A DNA stretch of 64,000 bases, taken from contig NZ_QNRK01000011.1 of NCBI RefSeq assembly GCF_003315135.1, forward strand, positions 62,001 through 126,000. The letters run 5' to 3'. The DNA comes from Roseiarcus fermentans (GTDB lineage: Bacteria > Pseudomonadota > Alphaproteobacteria > Rhizobiales > Beijerinckiaceae). Positions 45,610 through 53,289 of the stretch are shown here, in pieces. A program made the translations under genes and the position numbers. The notes under the pieces were generated by a model, which saw only the letters and a program-made list of their open reading frames with translations, was not told where the DNA came from and made no database searches. Numbering within the stretch: position 1 is the first letter of the stretch; each line of letters opens with the position of its first letter.

Positions 45610-46145
45610 GGTCGGGCTCCCGGAGCCGTCTCACTCGAAGTCACTGCCAAGGACGGCGCCCCGGCGTCGTCAGCGCGAGGGGCCCGAAGGGCGACGCGGC
45701 GATCCGGGAGCCGTCTGCGCTTCCGGCCGCCGGAGCGCCGGACTCCACTGGCGTCAGGCGACGGCGTCCCGGACTCCTGGATCGCCACGTCGCTTCGCTC
45801 CTCGCGATGACGACGTTGAAGCGAGCTCCCGCCTTGGGAGTTACCGCTGCAAACGGAAACCGCGGCAAAGCGCCGCGCCACCGCGGCGGGGACACCGTCC
45901 ACCAGCAGCTCTTTTGGCGCGGCGGCGCCGGAGCGCCGGCCCATCGCTTCCCCCACCCGGCTCGCCTTGAAGAGGCGGGTCCGACTTCGATTTCCGATAG
46001 CTAACATGCCAGCCACCCAACCGAGGCTCTTATAAGCCGACGTGGTTCGGGGGTCCACTGCAAAAGGCGAGCGCCGCCGCCAGGCGGCGAAGTCGGGCGC
46101 CGCGGCGCGCGGGCTCGCGCGCGCCGGGCCTGCCTGGGCGCGATC
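45610..46145. other. Gene-free stretch with a decayed MITE upstream of the LsrA-like gene
   Basis: About 536 bp between two minus-strand genes. Positions 45640-45844 form a decayed inverted-repeat element. The remainder, 45845-46145, contains no convincing gene; an AT-richer patch near 45985-46035 might be the promoter for the ABC operon. Confidence 0.45.
45640..45844. mobile_element. Decayed MITE-like element, copy 3 (205 bp)
   Basis: The right end TTGGGAGTTAC at 45834-45844 is identical to the TIR of the two intact copies. The left end GTCACTGCCAA at 45640-45650 matches the TIR at 9 of 11 bases. The total, 205 bp, is almost identical to copy 1 (204 bp). Internal arms CGTCAGCGCGAGG and CCTCGCGATGACG still pair. 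The 8-bp flanks (CACTCGAA at 45632-45639 and CGCTGCAA at 45845-45852) match at only 5 of 8 bases, so the target duplication has decayed. It probably is an old insertion of the same family. Confidence 0.6.
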
Positions 46146-47255
46146 TCACGACGAGGCGGCCGACGCCTGGTTCGCGCCGCCCGCGCCCGCCCCCTCCCAG
46201 ACCCTCCGGTACACCGCCACGATTTCGTCCGCCTCGCGCTCGCGGCTGAAGTCGCGCGCGATTCGGACGCGCGCCCGCGCGCCGATGGTCGGAATGCGCT
46301 CGGGCGCCCGCATCATCGGCTCGATCGCCGCCGCGAGCGCGTCGACGTCGTCGACCGGCGCCAGAAAGCCGGTGTCGCCGTCGTCGATGACGAGCTCGGC
46401 GGCGCCGGCGCGGGTGGCGATCACCGCGTTCTCCGCCGCCATCGCTTCGAGCAAGGTGAGCCCGAAGCCCTCGACCCGCGAGGCGAACACGGTGATCGAA
46501 ACCCGCCGATACCACAGCGGAACCTCCTCGATCGGCCGTTCGCCGAGGAAGCGGATGCGCTCCGAGAGGCCGGCCGCGGCGGCGCGACCCTTCAGCCTGT
46601 CGACGAATTGCGCGTTGTCGGCTGAGACATGGCCGACGATCACGGCGGCGAAGTCGGGGTATTTCGGCAGCAGGCGGCACATCGCCTCGACGAACAGATC
46701 GCTGCCCTTTTGCTTGCGCACCCGGCCGAAGGTCGCGATTCCGTAGCGTCCGGGCAGGCCGGTCGCGGCGTATTCGGCGGCGCGGTCGGCGGGCGGCTTG
46801 TACAGGTCGAGGTCGACGCCGTGGTGGATCACGGTCGCGGGGCGCTCGACGAACGAGGCGGACACGGCGCTGGTGGCGATGACGGCGTCCATCCGGGCGA
46901 TCAGAAAATTGGTGTAGGCGGTCTTGCGCCGCTGCCCGGCCGAGGTGAAGACGAGCTTCAGCCGGAAGCCGAGGCCTTTCAGAACCAGCCCGAGCAGCAT
47001 TTCCGTGTTGCGCCGGGCGTGCCAGATCCGCGCGCGGCGCCCCTTCGGCGGCCGGAAGCGCAGCCGCACGAGGTCGAGGAGGCTCAAGCCGGCGATCCCG
47101 TCCGGCCGATCCGGGCCGAACCAGACGGCCTCGCAGCGCCCGGCGATCAGCGGCGCGATCGTGCGGTTGGTCGCGGTGACGCCGGAATAGCGCCGCTTGA
47201 GATTGGGAATGACCGCCTCGACCGCGTCGAGGTCGATGCGCCCGGCCTCGGTCAC
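46146..47255 (-). CDS. lpcC: LPS core glycosyltransferase, LpcC-like (GT4)
   Basis: A 369-residue glycosyltransferase. The N-terminus AVIPNLKRRYSGVTATNRTI and IWHARRNTEMLLGLVLKGLG are characteristic of the rhizobial lipopolysaccharide core mannosyltransferase LpcC. The C-terminal GT4 half has FGRVRKQKGSDLFVEAM and VFASRVEGFGLTLLEAMAAE, the donor-binding E-x7-E motif. It transfers a sugar, likely mannose, to the lipid A-proximal core. The GTG start at 47255 overlaps the stop of the GT2 gene (GTGA), so the two are coupled. Confidence 0.85.
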   Translation of the reverse strand: MTEAGRIDLDAVEAVIPNLKRRYSGVTATNRTIAPLIAGRCEAVWFGPDRPDGIAGLSLLDLVRLRFRPPKGRRARIWHARRNTEMLLGLVLKGLGFRLKLVFTSAGQRRKTAYTNFLIARMDAVIATSAVSASFVERPATVIHHGVDLDLYKPPADRAAEYAATGLPGRYGIATFGRVRKQKGSDLFVEAMCRLLPKYPDFAAVIVGHVSADNAQFVDRLKGRAAAAGLSERIRFLGERPIEEVPLWYRRVSITVFASRVEGFGLTLLEAMAAENAVIATRAGAAELVIDDGDTGFLAPVDDVDALAAAIEPMMRAPERIPTIGARARVRIARDFSREREADEIVAVYRRVWEGAGAGGANQASAASS

Positions 47256-48061
47256 GGGCGCTTCCGCGCGTAGTAGAACTGGCGATGCATCGACTCGGTC
47301 ATGAAGGAATAGGCAGCCCCGGTCAGGGCGTGGATGAAGCCCGCCCAGCCGCACAGAAAAAACCGGTTCCAGAAGAAGATGCGCAAGAAATAGAGCGGCG
47401 GGTTGAAGAACAGCTTTGCCCGGGAGGGCTTTCGCCCGCGCTCGAGCCGCTGCTCGGCCTTGAGTCTGGCGTAGTCGATCTCCTTGCGCATCTGCTCGTC
47501 GAGCGGCAGGCCGCGCTCGTGGCGCATGAGGCCGCGCTCGGCGATCTCGGTCCGGCCGTCGACGATCAGGCCCTCGTGGACGATGAGCGACTCGTCGAAG
47601 CGGGCGCAGCCCCGCCGGACGAGCCGCACGATGTGCTCGGGCCGCGTCCACAGGCTCACCGGCTTCGGGCTGCCGTAGAGCGTCAGCGTGCGGCGCAGCC
47701 GCCAGCCGAGGAGGGAGGCCTCGGCCGCCACGAGGCGGGGCAGATCGGCGCGCAGGTCGGCGTCCAGCCACTCGTCCGCGTCGATGCTGAGCACCCACGG
47801 CTGGCGCGCCTCGTCGAGGGCGAACTGTTTCTGGCGGGCGTAGCCGGGCCAGTCCCGGCGGATCAGCCGGATCGGCGCGCCGTTGCGGGCGAATTCGTCG
47901 ACGATGGCGAGCGTGCGATCGGTCGAGCCCGAATCGACGACCACGATCTCGGCGAGGCCGGCGAGGCTGGCGAGGCACTGGCCGATGCAGGCCTCCTCGT
48001 TCCGGCAGATGACGGTCGCGGAAATCGGCAGGGCGGAGGGGTTTGCGAACGTTTCCGTCAT
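47252..48061 (-). CDS. Glycosyltransferase family 2 (WaaE/KdtX-like)
   Basis: A 269-residue GT2 protein: ISATVICRNEEACIGQCLASL, VVVDSGSTDRTLAIVDEF, then the DxD-like WVLSIDADEWLDADL, followed by RLRRTLTLYGSP and a hydrophobic C-terminal segment (FFLCGWAGFIHALTGA). This layout matches WaaE/KdtX-type LPS inner-core glucosyltransferases. ATG 48061 starts the protein; its stop overlaps the start of the LpcC-like gene. It is divergent from the GT25 gene at 48191, so LPS genes are on both sides of a short promoter gap. Confidence 0.85.
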   Translation of the reverse strand: MTETFANPSALPISATVICRNEEACIGQCLASLAGLAEIVVVDSGSTDRTLAIVDEFARNGAPIRLIRRDWPGYARQKQFALDEARQPWVLSIDADEWLDADLRADLPRLVAAEASLLGWRLRRTLTLYGSPKPVSLWTRPEHIVRLVRRGCARFDESLIVHEGLIVDGRTEIAERGLMRHERGLPLDEQMRKEIDYARLKAEQRLERGRKPSRAKLFFNPPLYFLRIFFWNRFFLCGWAGFIHALTGAAYSFMTESMHRQFYYARKRP

Positions 48062-48190
48062 GCTCTCGCCGACGGGGCGGCGCCGACGCGAAAACGACGG
48101 CGGGCCCATGATGACTCCGGGAGGGCCGTCGCGGTAGAAGGCCGCTCGCCCGATTCTCCGGGTCCTATCAGCTCTCGTCAGGATCGGCCA

Positions 48191-48952
48191 GTGTCGAGCG
48201 CGCCGAAGGCTTTTGTCATCCACCTCGAGCGCGCCGCCGGGCGACGCGCGAGCGTCGAGGCGTTGGCGCGCGCCCTGCCGATCGAGAGCGAAATTCTTCC
48301 CGCCGTCGACGGCCTGGCGCTCTCGGCCGAAGCCGTGGGCGCGGCCTATGCCGGCGCCCGCTACGCGCCGCGCTATCCGTTCGCCCTCACCCGCTCGGAG
48401 ATCGGCGCTTTCCTGAGCCATCGCGCCGCGTGGCGCCGCATCGTCGACGACGGCCTCGACTTCGCCTTCGTGTTCGAGGACGACGCGTCGCTCGACCCGC
48501 AGCGTTTCACGGCGCTTCTGGCGGCGCTTGCGGCCGAGCGCGGGCGCTGGCGCTACGTCCTCTTGCCCGCGGCGGGGCTCGAGCCCGCGGGGGTGACGCT
48601 CGCCCGACGGGGCGACGTCGCCCTCCTCCGGCCCTCGTCTCCCCCGCTGCGCGCGATCGGACAGGCGGTGGCGCGCGAGGCGGCCGAGCGCCTGCTGGCG
48701 CTCACCGCGCCGTTCGACCGGCCGGTCGACACCTTTCTGCAGATGAACTGGGTGACCGGCGTCACCCTGCTCGCCGCCGCCCCGACCCCGATCCGCGACG
48801 TCTCGCGCGAGACCGGCGGCACGACCGTGCAGCGCAAGCGGCTCGGCCTGATCGATCGCCTGCGCCACGAGGCGATGCGGCCGGTCTACCGGGCGCAGGT
48901 GCTGGCGCGCTATCGCCGGGCGCTGGCCGCCGGCGCCGACACGAAACCGTAA
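48191..48952 (+). CDS. Glycosyltransferase family 25 (LPS biosynthesis)
   Basis: A 253-residue GT25 protein. It opens AFVIHLERAAGRRASVEAL, has LTRSEIGAFLSHRAAWRRI and the acidic motif FVFEDDASLD, and ends in a basic region. GT25 members add galactose or glucose to LPS or lipooligosaccharide. GTG 48191 is chosen as the closest start to the conserved region; no strong ribosome-binding site is seen. It lies next to, and divergent from, the GT2/LpcC pair. Confidence 0.83.
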   Translation: MSSAPKAFVIHLERAAGRRASVEALARALPIESEILPAVDGLALSAEAVGAAYAGARYAPRYPFALTRSEIGAFLSHRAAWRRIVDDGLDFAFVFEDDASLDPQRFTALLAALAAERGRWRYVLLPAAGLEPAGVTLARRGDVALLRPSSPPLRAIGQAVAREAAERLLALTAPFDRPVDTFLQMNWVTGVTLLAAAPTPIRDVSRETGGTTVQRKRLGLIDRLRHEAMRPVYRAQVLARYRRALAAGADTKP

Positions 48953-49016
48953 TGCGCCGCCGCCAAGGAAGCGCCGGCGAAACAAATTTGCAACCCGACC
49001 CAAGGAGAAGTCCGAC

Positions 49017-49574
49017 ATGAGCGATCTGGTTTTCATCGCCTTCGACAGCGAACACAAGGCCGAGGAGGTGCGCGAAAAGGTGCTCGGCCTCCAGAAGGAC
49101 TATCTCATCGAGGTCGAGGACGCGGTCATCGCGGTCCGCGACGCCAACGGCCGGGTGAAGCTGAACCAGATCCTGCATCCGGCGGCGGGCGGCGCGGTGT
49201 CGGGCGCGTTCTGGGGCATGCTGGTCGGCTGGCTGTTCATGATGCCGCTCGCCGGCGCCGCGGTCGGCGCCGCCGGCGGCGCGCTCGGCGGCTCGATGGC
49301 CGACCCCGGCATCAACGACGACGACATGCGGGCCCAGGCGAACGCGGCGCTGAAGCCCGGCACGGCCGGTCTCTTCCTCTTGATCCGCAAGATGACGACC
49401 GACAAGGTGCTCGACGATCTCAAGGGCGTCGGCGGCACGGTGATCCGGACCTCGTTCGACAACGCGAAGGAAGAGGCGCTGAAGGCGGCGCTCGCCGCGC
49501 ACGTCCCCGCCCCGCCCGTCGTCGCCGAGCCGGCGCCGGCCGAAACGGCGCCGGCCGAAACGCCGAAGGCGTAA
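49017..49574 (+). CDS. DUF1269 family membrane-associated protein
   Basis: A 185-residue protein. The N-terminal ferredoxin-like part reads SDLVFIAFDSEHKAEEVREK; a Gly/Ala-rich hydrophobic hairpin follows (FWGMLVGWLFMMPLAGAAVG), then KPGTAGLFLLIRKMTTDKVL. This is the DUF1269 layout, unknown in function but often stress-linked. Its C-terminus has the tandem PAETAPAET. AGGAG precedes ATG 49017. A strong terminator follows at 49642-49670. Confidence 0.85.
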   Translation: MSDLVFIAFDSEHKAEEVREKVLGLQKDYLIEVEDAVIAVRDANGRVKLNQILHPAAGGAVSGAFWGMLVGWLFMMPLAGAAVGAAGGALGGSMADPGINDDDMRAQANAALKPGTAGLFLLIRKMTTDKVLDDLKGVGGTVIRTSFDNAKEEALKAALAAHVPAPPVVAEPAPAETAPAETPKA

Positions 49575-50074
49575 TCCGGCGCGACGGGCTTTTGGGGAAC
49601 GATCGGCGATTGCCCGATCGGCGCCCTCACGATTGTGATTCGCAGGGGCCCTCGCGGCCCCTGCTCTTTTCGGACCGGACTCCCGCGCCGCCGTTCGAAC
49701 GCCGGGCGTCCGGGCTGCCGCCGTCAATCCGCGAGGGCGTCCTTCCGTTTCTGGAACCCCGTTTCGGATTTCGGTTTTAGAATTCCTGCGCAGACGCGGG
49801 CCGTCCATGCGCCGCCGCGGACCGTCGGAACTGAGCTTTTTCCACCGAGGGACGGCGCCCGGCGCCGAAGCGGACGTCGAGCCGCGGGCGCTTCACCCGG
49901 GCCTCGTCCTGCAGAAGTTAACGTCCGTAGCCAAATTCTTGCGGTCAATGACCTGAATCAATGCAAATTGACGCCCGTCGCGCTAGGGATCGCCGCGATC
50001 GGGTGGAGCGTCGCCGTATGGGGTGGCGGACGCGAAGAGGGCGATCGGAGGGCTCCAAACGAGGGAGGCCACCG
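49575..50074. other. Gene-free stretch after the DUF1269 gene
   Basis: About 500 bp with no recognised gene apart from the terminator at 49642-49670. A region of lower GC around 49915-49970 may contain the promoter for the small ORF at 50075. Overlapping frames on both strands are low-complexity Arg/Pro-rich and not believed to be real. Confidence 0.45.
49642..49670 (+). terminator. Rho-independent terminator of the DUF1269 gene
   Basis: GCAGGGGCC at 49642-49650 pairs perfectly with GGCCCCTGC at 49656-49664 around CTCGC, followed by TCTTTT. Confidence 0.8.
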
Positions 50075-50284
50075 ATGCATGGACACGTCGACAAACCCGC
50101 CATACGGGCGCCGCCGCGGATGCGGGCGGCGAACGCGCATGTGACGAGGCGGCCGCTCGCCGGGCGGCCGGCCGCGTTCGCGACGTTCTGGGTCAAGATC
50201 CACCGGCAGGAATGGATGACCGAGGAATCCGCCCACGCTCATCGTCGCCACTCGCTGTTGCAGGACAATCCCGCTTCCGGGTGA
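50075..50284 (+). CDS. Possible small basic protein (69 residues)
   Basis: An ATG-started frame with a strong purine-rich GAGGGAGG at 50061-50068, encoding MHGHVDKPAIRAPPRMRAAN and an end rich in His, Arg and Gln. No family recognised. A perfect 12-bp palindrome follows 14 bp later (50299-50324). The ribosome-binding site and following hairpin favour a real gene; the composition is not decisive. Confidence 0.35.
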   Translation: MHGHVDKPAIRAPPRMRAANAHVTRRPLAGRPAAFATFWVKIHRQEWMTEESAHAHRRHSLLQDNPASG

Positions 50285-50298
50285 GAAGAACGAACCGT

Positions 50299-50324
50299 CG
50301 CCGGCGCGAGTCCTCGCGCCGGCG
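50299..50324 (+). other. Perfect 12-bp palindromic hairpin
   Basis: CGCCGGCGCGAG at 50299-50310 and CTCGCGCCGGCG at 50313-50324 are perfect complements separated by 2 bases. It lies between the small ORF at 50075-50284 and the convergent DUF488 gene, and may act as a bidirectional transcript end. No T-run. Confidence 0.5.
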
Positions 50325-50394
50325 CCGATGAACTGGAGCGCGTCCAAAAATCTCGCCTGGGTGTCTCGGGCGAGGTTACGCCGCGTCCCGATGA

Positions 50395-50931
50395 TCAGGA
50401 GCGAGCGGGATAGGTCAGCATTCCATTGGGTTGAGGCTGGGCTGCGGGGGTCAGGCGCGCCAGTTCGATGCGGCCGTCGCCGAGGATATGAAAGACCTCC
50501 TCCCCGGCCGCAATCAGGGTGTCGGCGATGATGCGGCGATGGCATCGCCACCAGACCGCTTCGGCGCACATGACCGCCGAACGCGCCCCATGCCCCATCT
50601 CGCGCAGCTTTTCGAGGCCAGAGCGAAAGCCTTCGCCCATCGCGTAATCGGCGTAATTGTGGAAGCTGGCGTTTTCCCAGAAGGCGTTGGTCTCGGGCGA
50701 TACGTCGCGCTGAAGGGCGCGCAAGCCCCCGAGCGACGCCATGTGCTGATAGCCGATCTGGAATCGGGCGAGCGAGGCGGGAAGGACGTCGCGATTGAAC
50801 TGCGGGTTGGCGCGCGAGCCCGGCACGGTTCTCACGTCGACGACGAGCCTGACGTCTGCTTGCTGCAACAGCGCGACGAACGCTTCGATCGAGCGGGTGG
50901 AATGGCCGATGGTGAAGAACGGGTTCGACAT
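50395..50931 (-). CDS. DUF488 protein, copy 1
   Basis: A 178-residue protein beginning MSNPFFTIGHSTRSIEAFVA, with LVVDVRTVPGSRANPQFN, SLGGLRALQRDVSP and VMCAEAVWWRCHRRIIADTL. These are the DUF488 motifs: GHS, DVR, and the paired cysteines in the MCAE...CHR signature, both present here. Function is unknown; the cysteine/histidine arrangement suggests a small enzyme or metal site. ATG 50931 is preferred; an upstream start adds 10 residues. A close paralogue lies at 51692-52243 on the same strand with a cupin gene and an SDR remnant between them. Confidence 0.85.
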   Translation of the reverse strand: MSNPFFTIGHSTRSIEAFVALLQQADVRLVVDVRTVPGSRANPQFNRDVLPASLARFQIGYQHMASLGGLRALQRDVSPETNAFWENASFHNYADYAMGEGFRSGLEKLREMGHGARSAVMCAEAVWWRCHRRIIADTLIAAGEEVFHILGDGRIELARLTPAAQPQPNGMLTYPARS

Positions 50932-50974
50932 CTCGAACAATTCCGTCCGCTCCCTGCGCACCCGCCGCGTCGGC

Positions 50975-51271
50975 TCACGGCTTCAAGTGCTCGATCTCGA
51001 TGAAGGCGAAGTCATAGGGGTTGGCGTTGACGACATTGTGTTCGACGCCGGCGCGACGCGCGTAGGGCGCATGCCGCCTGAGCTGGGCGGTTCGCGAGCC
51101 GCCTCCGGGCTCCTCCAGCAGGAGTTCGCCATCGGCGAGCGGAACGACGACGTAGTCCGCCTCGTGGCGATGCCATCCCGTTTCGCCGCCGGGCGCGAAT
51201 CTCCACTCGGTGACGCGCACATGCGGCTCGGAGATGTGGACATGAGGCGTGGCTTTCGGTCTCGACGACAT
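50975..51271 (-). CDS. Small cupin-domain protein
   Basis: A 98-residue single-domain cupin. The conserved motif 1 is WRFAPGGETGWHRHEADYVV with the His pair of the metal site, and motif 2 is RRAGVEHNVVNANPYDFAFIEI containing a His and Asn. Metal binding is plausible; the substrate is unknown. ATG 51271 is taken over a GTG 21 bases upstream. It lies 43 bp upstream of the first DUF488 copy on the same strand, and may be co-transcribed with it. Confidence 0.8.
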   Translation of the reverse strand: MSSRPKATPHVHISEPHVRVTEWRFAPGGETGWHRHEADYVVVPLADGELLLEEPGGGSRTAQLRRHAPYARRAGVEHNVVNANPYDFAFIEIEHLKP

Positions 51272-51486
51272 GGGGTTTCGGGCTCCGTTCACGGGACTCG
51301 ATCGGGCGGGCGGGATCGCCCGGCCGCCCCACCGGCCTACACAAGGGCGCGCTCGGCCGCCAGCGGCGCCGTCCGCGGTCTCCGAAAGGCTGCCCGTCTC
51401 TCAGCCGCGCGCAATCGTCCCGAGCGCCGGCAGCGCCTCGGACGGGCAAGCGACCATGGCGCCGGGCGCCTTCGTCCTCCGCCGGA

Positions 51487-51657
51487 TCAGGCCACGAAGA
51501 ATTTGAGCTGCTCGTGGACCCAGGGGTAGAATTCCTCGGCCTTCGCGCTCATCCGGGTCTTGAGGCCGCGCGTCTGTTCGTCGGCCAGGATCTCGATCGA
51601 GCCGCCCGCGACGCCGTCGTAGGCCTGAGCGACGACGCTCTCGGCGCCGCTACGATG
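51487..51657 (-). pseudogene. C-terminal remnant of a short-chain dehydrogenase
   Basis: Reading the minus strand gives VVAQAYDGVAGGSIEILADE, then QTRGLKTRMSAKAEEFYPWV and HEQLKFFVA before TGA at 51487. This is the typical C-terminal end of an SDR (about 55 residues); the Rossmann part and active site are absent. Upstream of about 51657 the reading frame loses resemblance and runs into the second DUF488 gene. It is likely a leftover from the rearrangement that placed the DUF488 duplicate here. Confidence 0.6.
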
Positions 51658-51691
51658 GGGCTCGAGTCTCGCTGTTGGTCCGCCGGCTTCA

Positions 51692-52243
51692 CTACGGCGA
51701 GACCGGCGGCGCGGCGGGATAGATCAGCGTTCCGTCGCGCCGAAGCTCGGCCGCGGGCGTCATCCGCGCCGGCTCGATGTGGCCTTCGCCGAGGATGTGA
51801 AACACCTCCTCCCCCGTGGCCATGAGATAGTCCGAAATGATGCGGCGATGGCGCCGCCACCACACCGCCTCGGCGCACATCACCGCCGCCCGCGCCGCAT
51901 GGCCCATTGCGCGCAAGGCTTCGAACCCGGAGCGGAAGTCTGCGCCCATGGCGTAGTCGGCGAAATTGTGAAAGCTGGCGTTCTCCCAGAAGGCGTTGGT
52001 CTCGGGCGAAACGTCGCGCTGAAGTTTGCGCAGGCCGCCGAGCGAGGCCAGGTGCTGATAGCGGATCTGGAACGGGGCGAGGGCCGCGGGAAGGACGTCG
52101 CGGTTGAACTGCGGGTTGGCGCGCGACCGCGGCACGGTTCTCACGTCGACGACCAGCCCGACGTCCGCTTGCTGCAACAGCGCGACAAACGCTTCGGTCG
52201 AGCGCGTGGAATGGCCGATGGTGAAGAACGGGTTCTGCGCCAC
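51692..52243 (-). CDS. DUF488 protein, copy 2 (second conserved cysteine replaced)
   Basis: A 183-residue paralogue of the DUF488 gene at 50395-50931. Most of the protein matches it, for example NPFFTIGHSTRSTEAFVALL and DVSPETNAFWENASFHNFAD. In the C-terminal signature the copy reads MCAEAVWWRRHRRI where copy 1 reads MCAEAVWWRCHRRI, so the cysteine of the CHR motif is now Arg. GTG 52243 is the probable start (VAQNPFFTIGHS). It is divergent from the UPF0158 gene. Loss of the residue may mean altered or lost activity. Confidence 0.83.
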   Translation of the reverse strand: MAQNPFFTIGHSTRSTEAFVALLQQADVGLVVDVRTVPRSRANPQFNRDVLPAALAPFQIRYQHLASLGGLRKLQRDVSPETNAFWENASFHNFADYAMGADFRSGFEALRAMGHAARAAVMCAEAVWWRRHRRIISDYLMATGEEVFHILGEGHIEPARMTPAAELRRDGTLIYPAAPPVSP

Positions 52244-52424
52244 GGGCCCAGGATCGACCCGCGGGCTCGATCGGGCAAGGGGGCTCGCAGCGAGCCTCCC
52301 GACGCTCGTCCCGGCGCGCCGAGAGGGCATCGCGCGCCGCCAGTTTCCCCGGCTGGCGACAGCAGCCGCGGGGGCGTGATATTGTACGTCGGGGCGGGGA
52401 GGAACCTCCCGGGAGAAAGCATCC

Positions 52425-52844
52425 TTGCCGATCGTCTTCAGCGACCTCCTCGACGCCTTCGAGTTCGTAAGCGCGGGTCGGGAGTACGAGAACTCCGCCC
52501 GGGTCAATCGCGAGACGGGCGAGATTCACTGGAGTAGCGAGATGGACCCCTCGCTCTTTCCCCAGCCCGACGACGTCGAGGACGACGCCAAATACGTCTC
52601 CGTGCCGACTGCGCGCGACCTCGACCTCGGCAGGCCGCTGGTCATGCGCTTCGCGGCCGAGCGCCTGGACAGGCACTACGACGAGATCGACGACATGTTT
52701 CATCGAAAAGGCGCCTACCGCCGTTTCAGGGACCTTCTCCTCCGCGTCCGGGCGCTGGACGACTGGTACGCCTTCGAGGGCGAGGCGAAGGAAAAGGCGC
52801 TCCGGGAGTGGTGCGAGAAGGAGGGGCTTGTGGTGGAAGGCTGA
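52425..52844 (+). CDS. UPF0158 family protein
   Basis: A 139-residue acidic protein: IVFSDLLDAFEFVSAGREYE, NRETGEIHWSSEMD, YVSVPTARDLDLGRPLVMRF, IDDMFHRKGAYRRFRDLLLR and a C-terminal ALDDWYAFEGEAKEKAL REWCEKEGL. This is the UPF0158 pattern; function unknown. The start codon is TTG 52425 with GGGAG at 52411-52415. It stands alone, divergent from the DUF488 copy and convergent with DUF4926. Confidence 0.83.
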   Translation: MPIVFSDLLDAFEFVSAGREYENSARVNRETGEIHWSSEMDPSLFPQPDDVEDDAKYVSVPTARDLDLGRPLVMRFAAERLDRHYDEIDDMFHRKGAYRRFRDLLLRVRALDDWYAFEGEAKEKALREWCEKEGLVVEG

Positions 52845-52865
52845 GCGGGGGATTCGGGCCGCCGG

Positions 52866-53105
52866 TCACGCCGCGCGCGGAACGGTCCGCAGCACGAGCA
52901 GCGCATCGTCCCGACAAGGAACGACAGCGTAGGCGCGGCCTTCATCGTCGCTGAACTCGACGAGGGCCGTCGCCTCGTCGAGCGCCTCGAGGATCGTCCC
53001 GACCTGGCCGCGAACGAGGCCGTGTTCAGGAAGGTCGCGCAGCAGGGCGAGGGCGCTGAGGGCAGTCGCCTCGTCTTCACGGTGTTGCGCTTGAATGGGA
53101 ATCAT
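52866..53105 (-). CDS. DUF4926 domain protein
   Basis: A 79-residue protein ending LVEFSDDEGRAYAVVP and carrying LLRDLPEHGLVRGQVGTILE, which matches DUF4926. ATG 53105 has AGGGG upstream; ATGs at 53150 and 53129 would add up to 15 residues and lack a ribosome-binding sequence. DUF4926 proteins are often near toxin-antitoxin or accessory genes. It lies 185 bp downstream of ureC on the same strand. Confidence 0.72.
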   Translation of the reverse strand: MIPIQAQHREDEATALSALALLRDLPEHGLVRGQVGTILEALDEATALVEFSDDEGRAYAVVPCRDDALLVLRTVPRAA

Positions 53106-53224
53106 CGATCCCCTGAAGTTCTCCGTCATGGCGCGCTGGTCTTCCGCCATCTACGCCTCGCCCGCAGGCTGGTGTTCGAGCCCGTGCTCGCAATTGGTCC
53201 CGACCGTCCGCGGCGCGGAGCCGC

Positions 53225-53257
53225 GTGGATGGCCGGGACGAGCCCGGCCATGACGAC
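53225..53257. repeat. REP-like palindrome between ureC and the DUF4926 gene
   Basis: ATGGCCGGG and CCCGGCCAT, spaced by ACGAG, with flanks GTGG and GACGAC. On the other strand this reads GTCATGGCCGGGCTCGTCCC, very like a repeat common between genes of Bradyrhizobiaceae and relatives. The palindrome is visible; family membership is from memory. Confidence 0.6.
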
Positions 53258-53289
53258 GGGGTGCGGTCGACCAACCGTCCCGCCAAATT

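Noticed and set aside
49575-50074. Possible large gene in the 500-bp gap after DUF1269
   Set aside because: Frames on both strands are low-complexity Arg/Pro-rich and have no start context or motifs.
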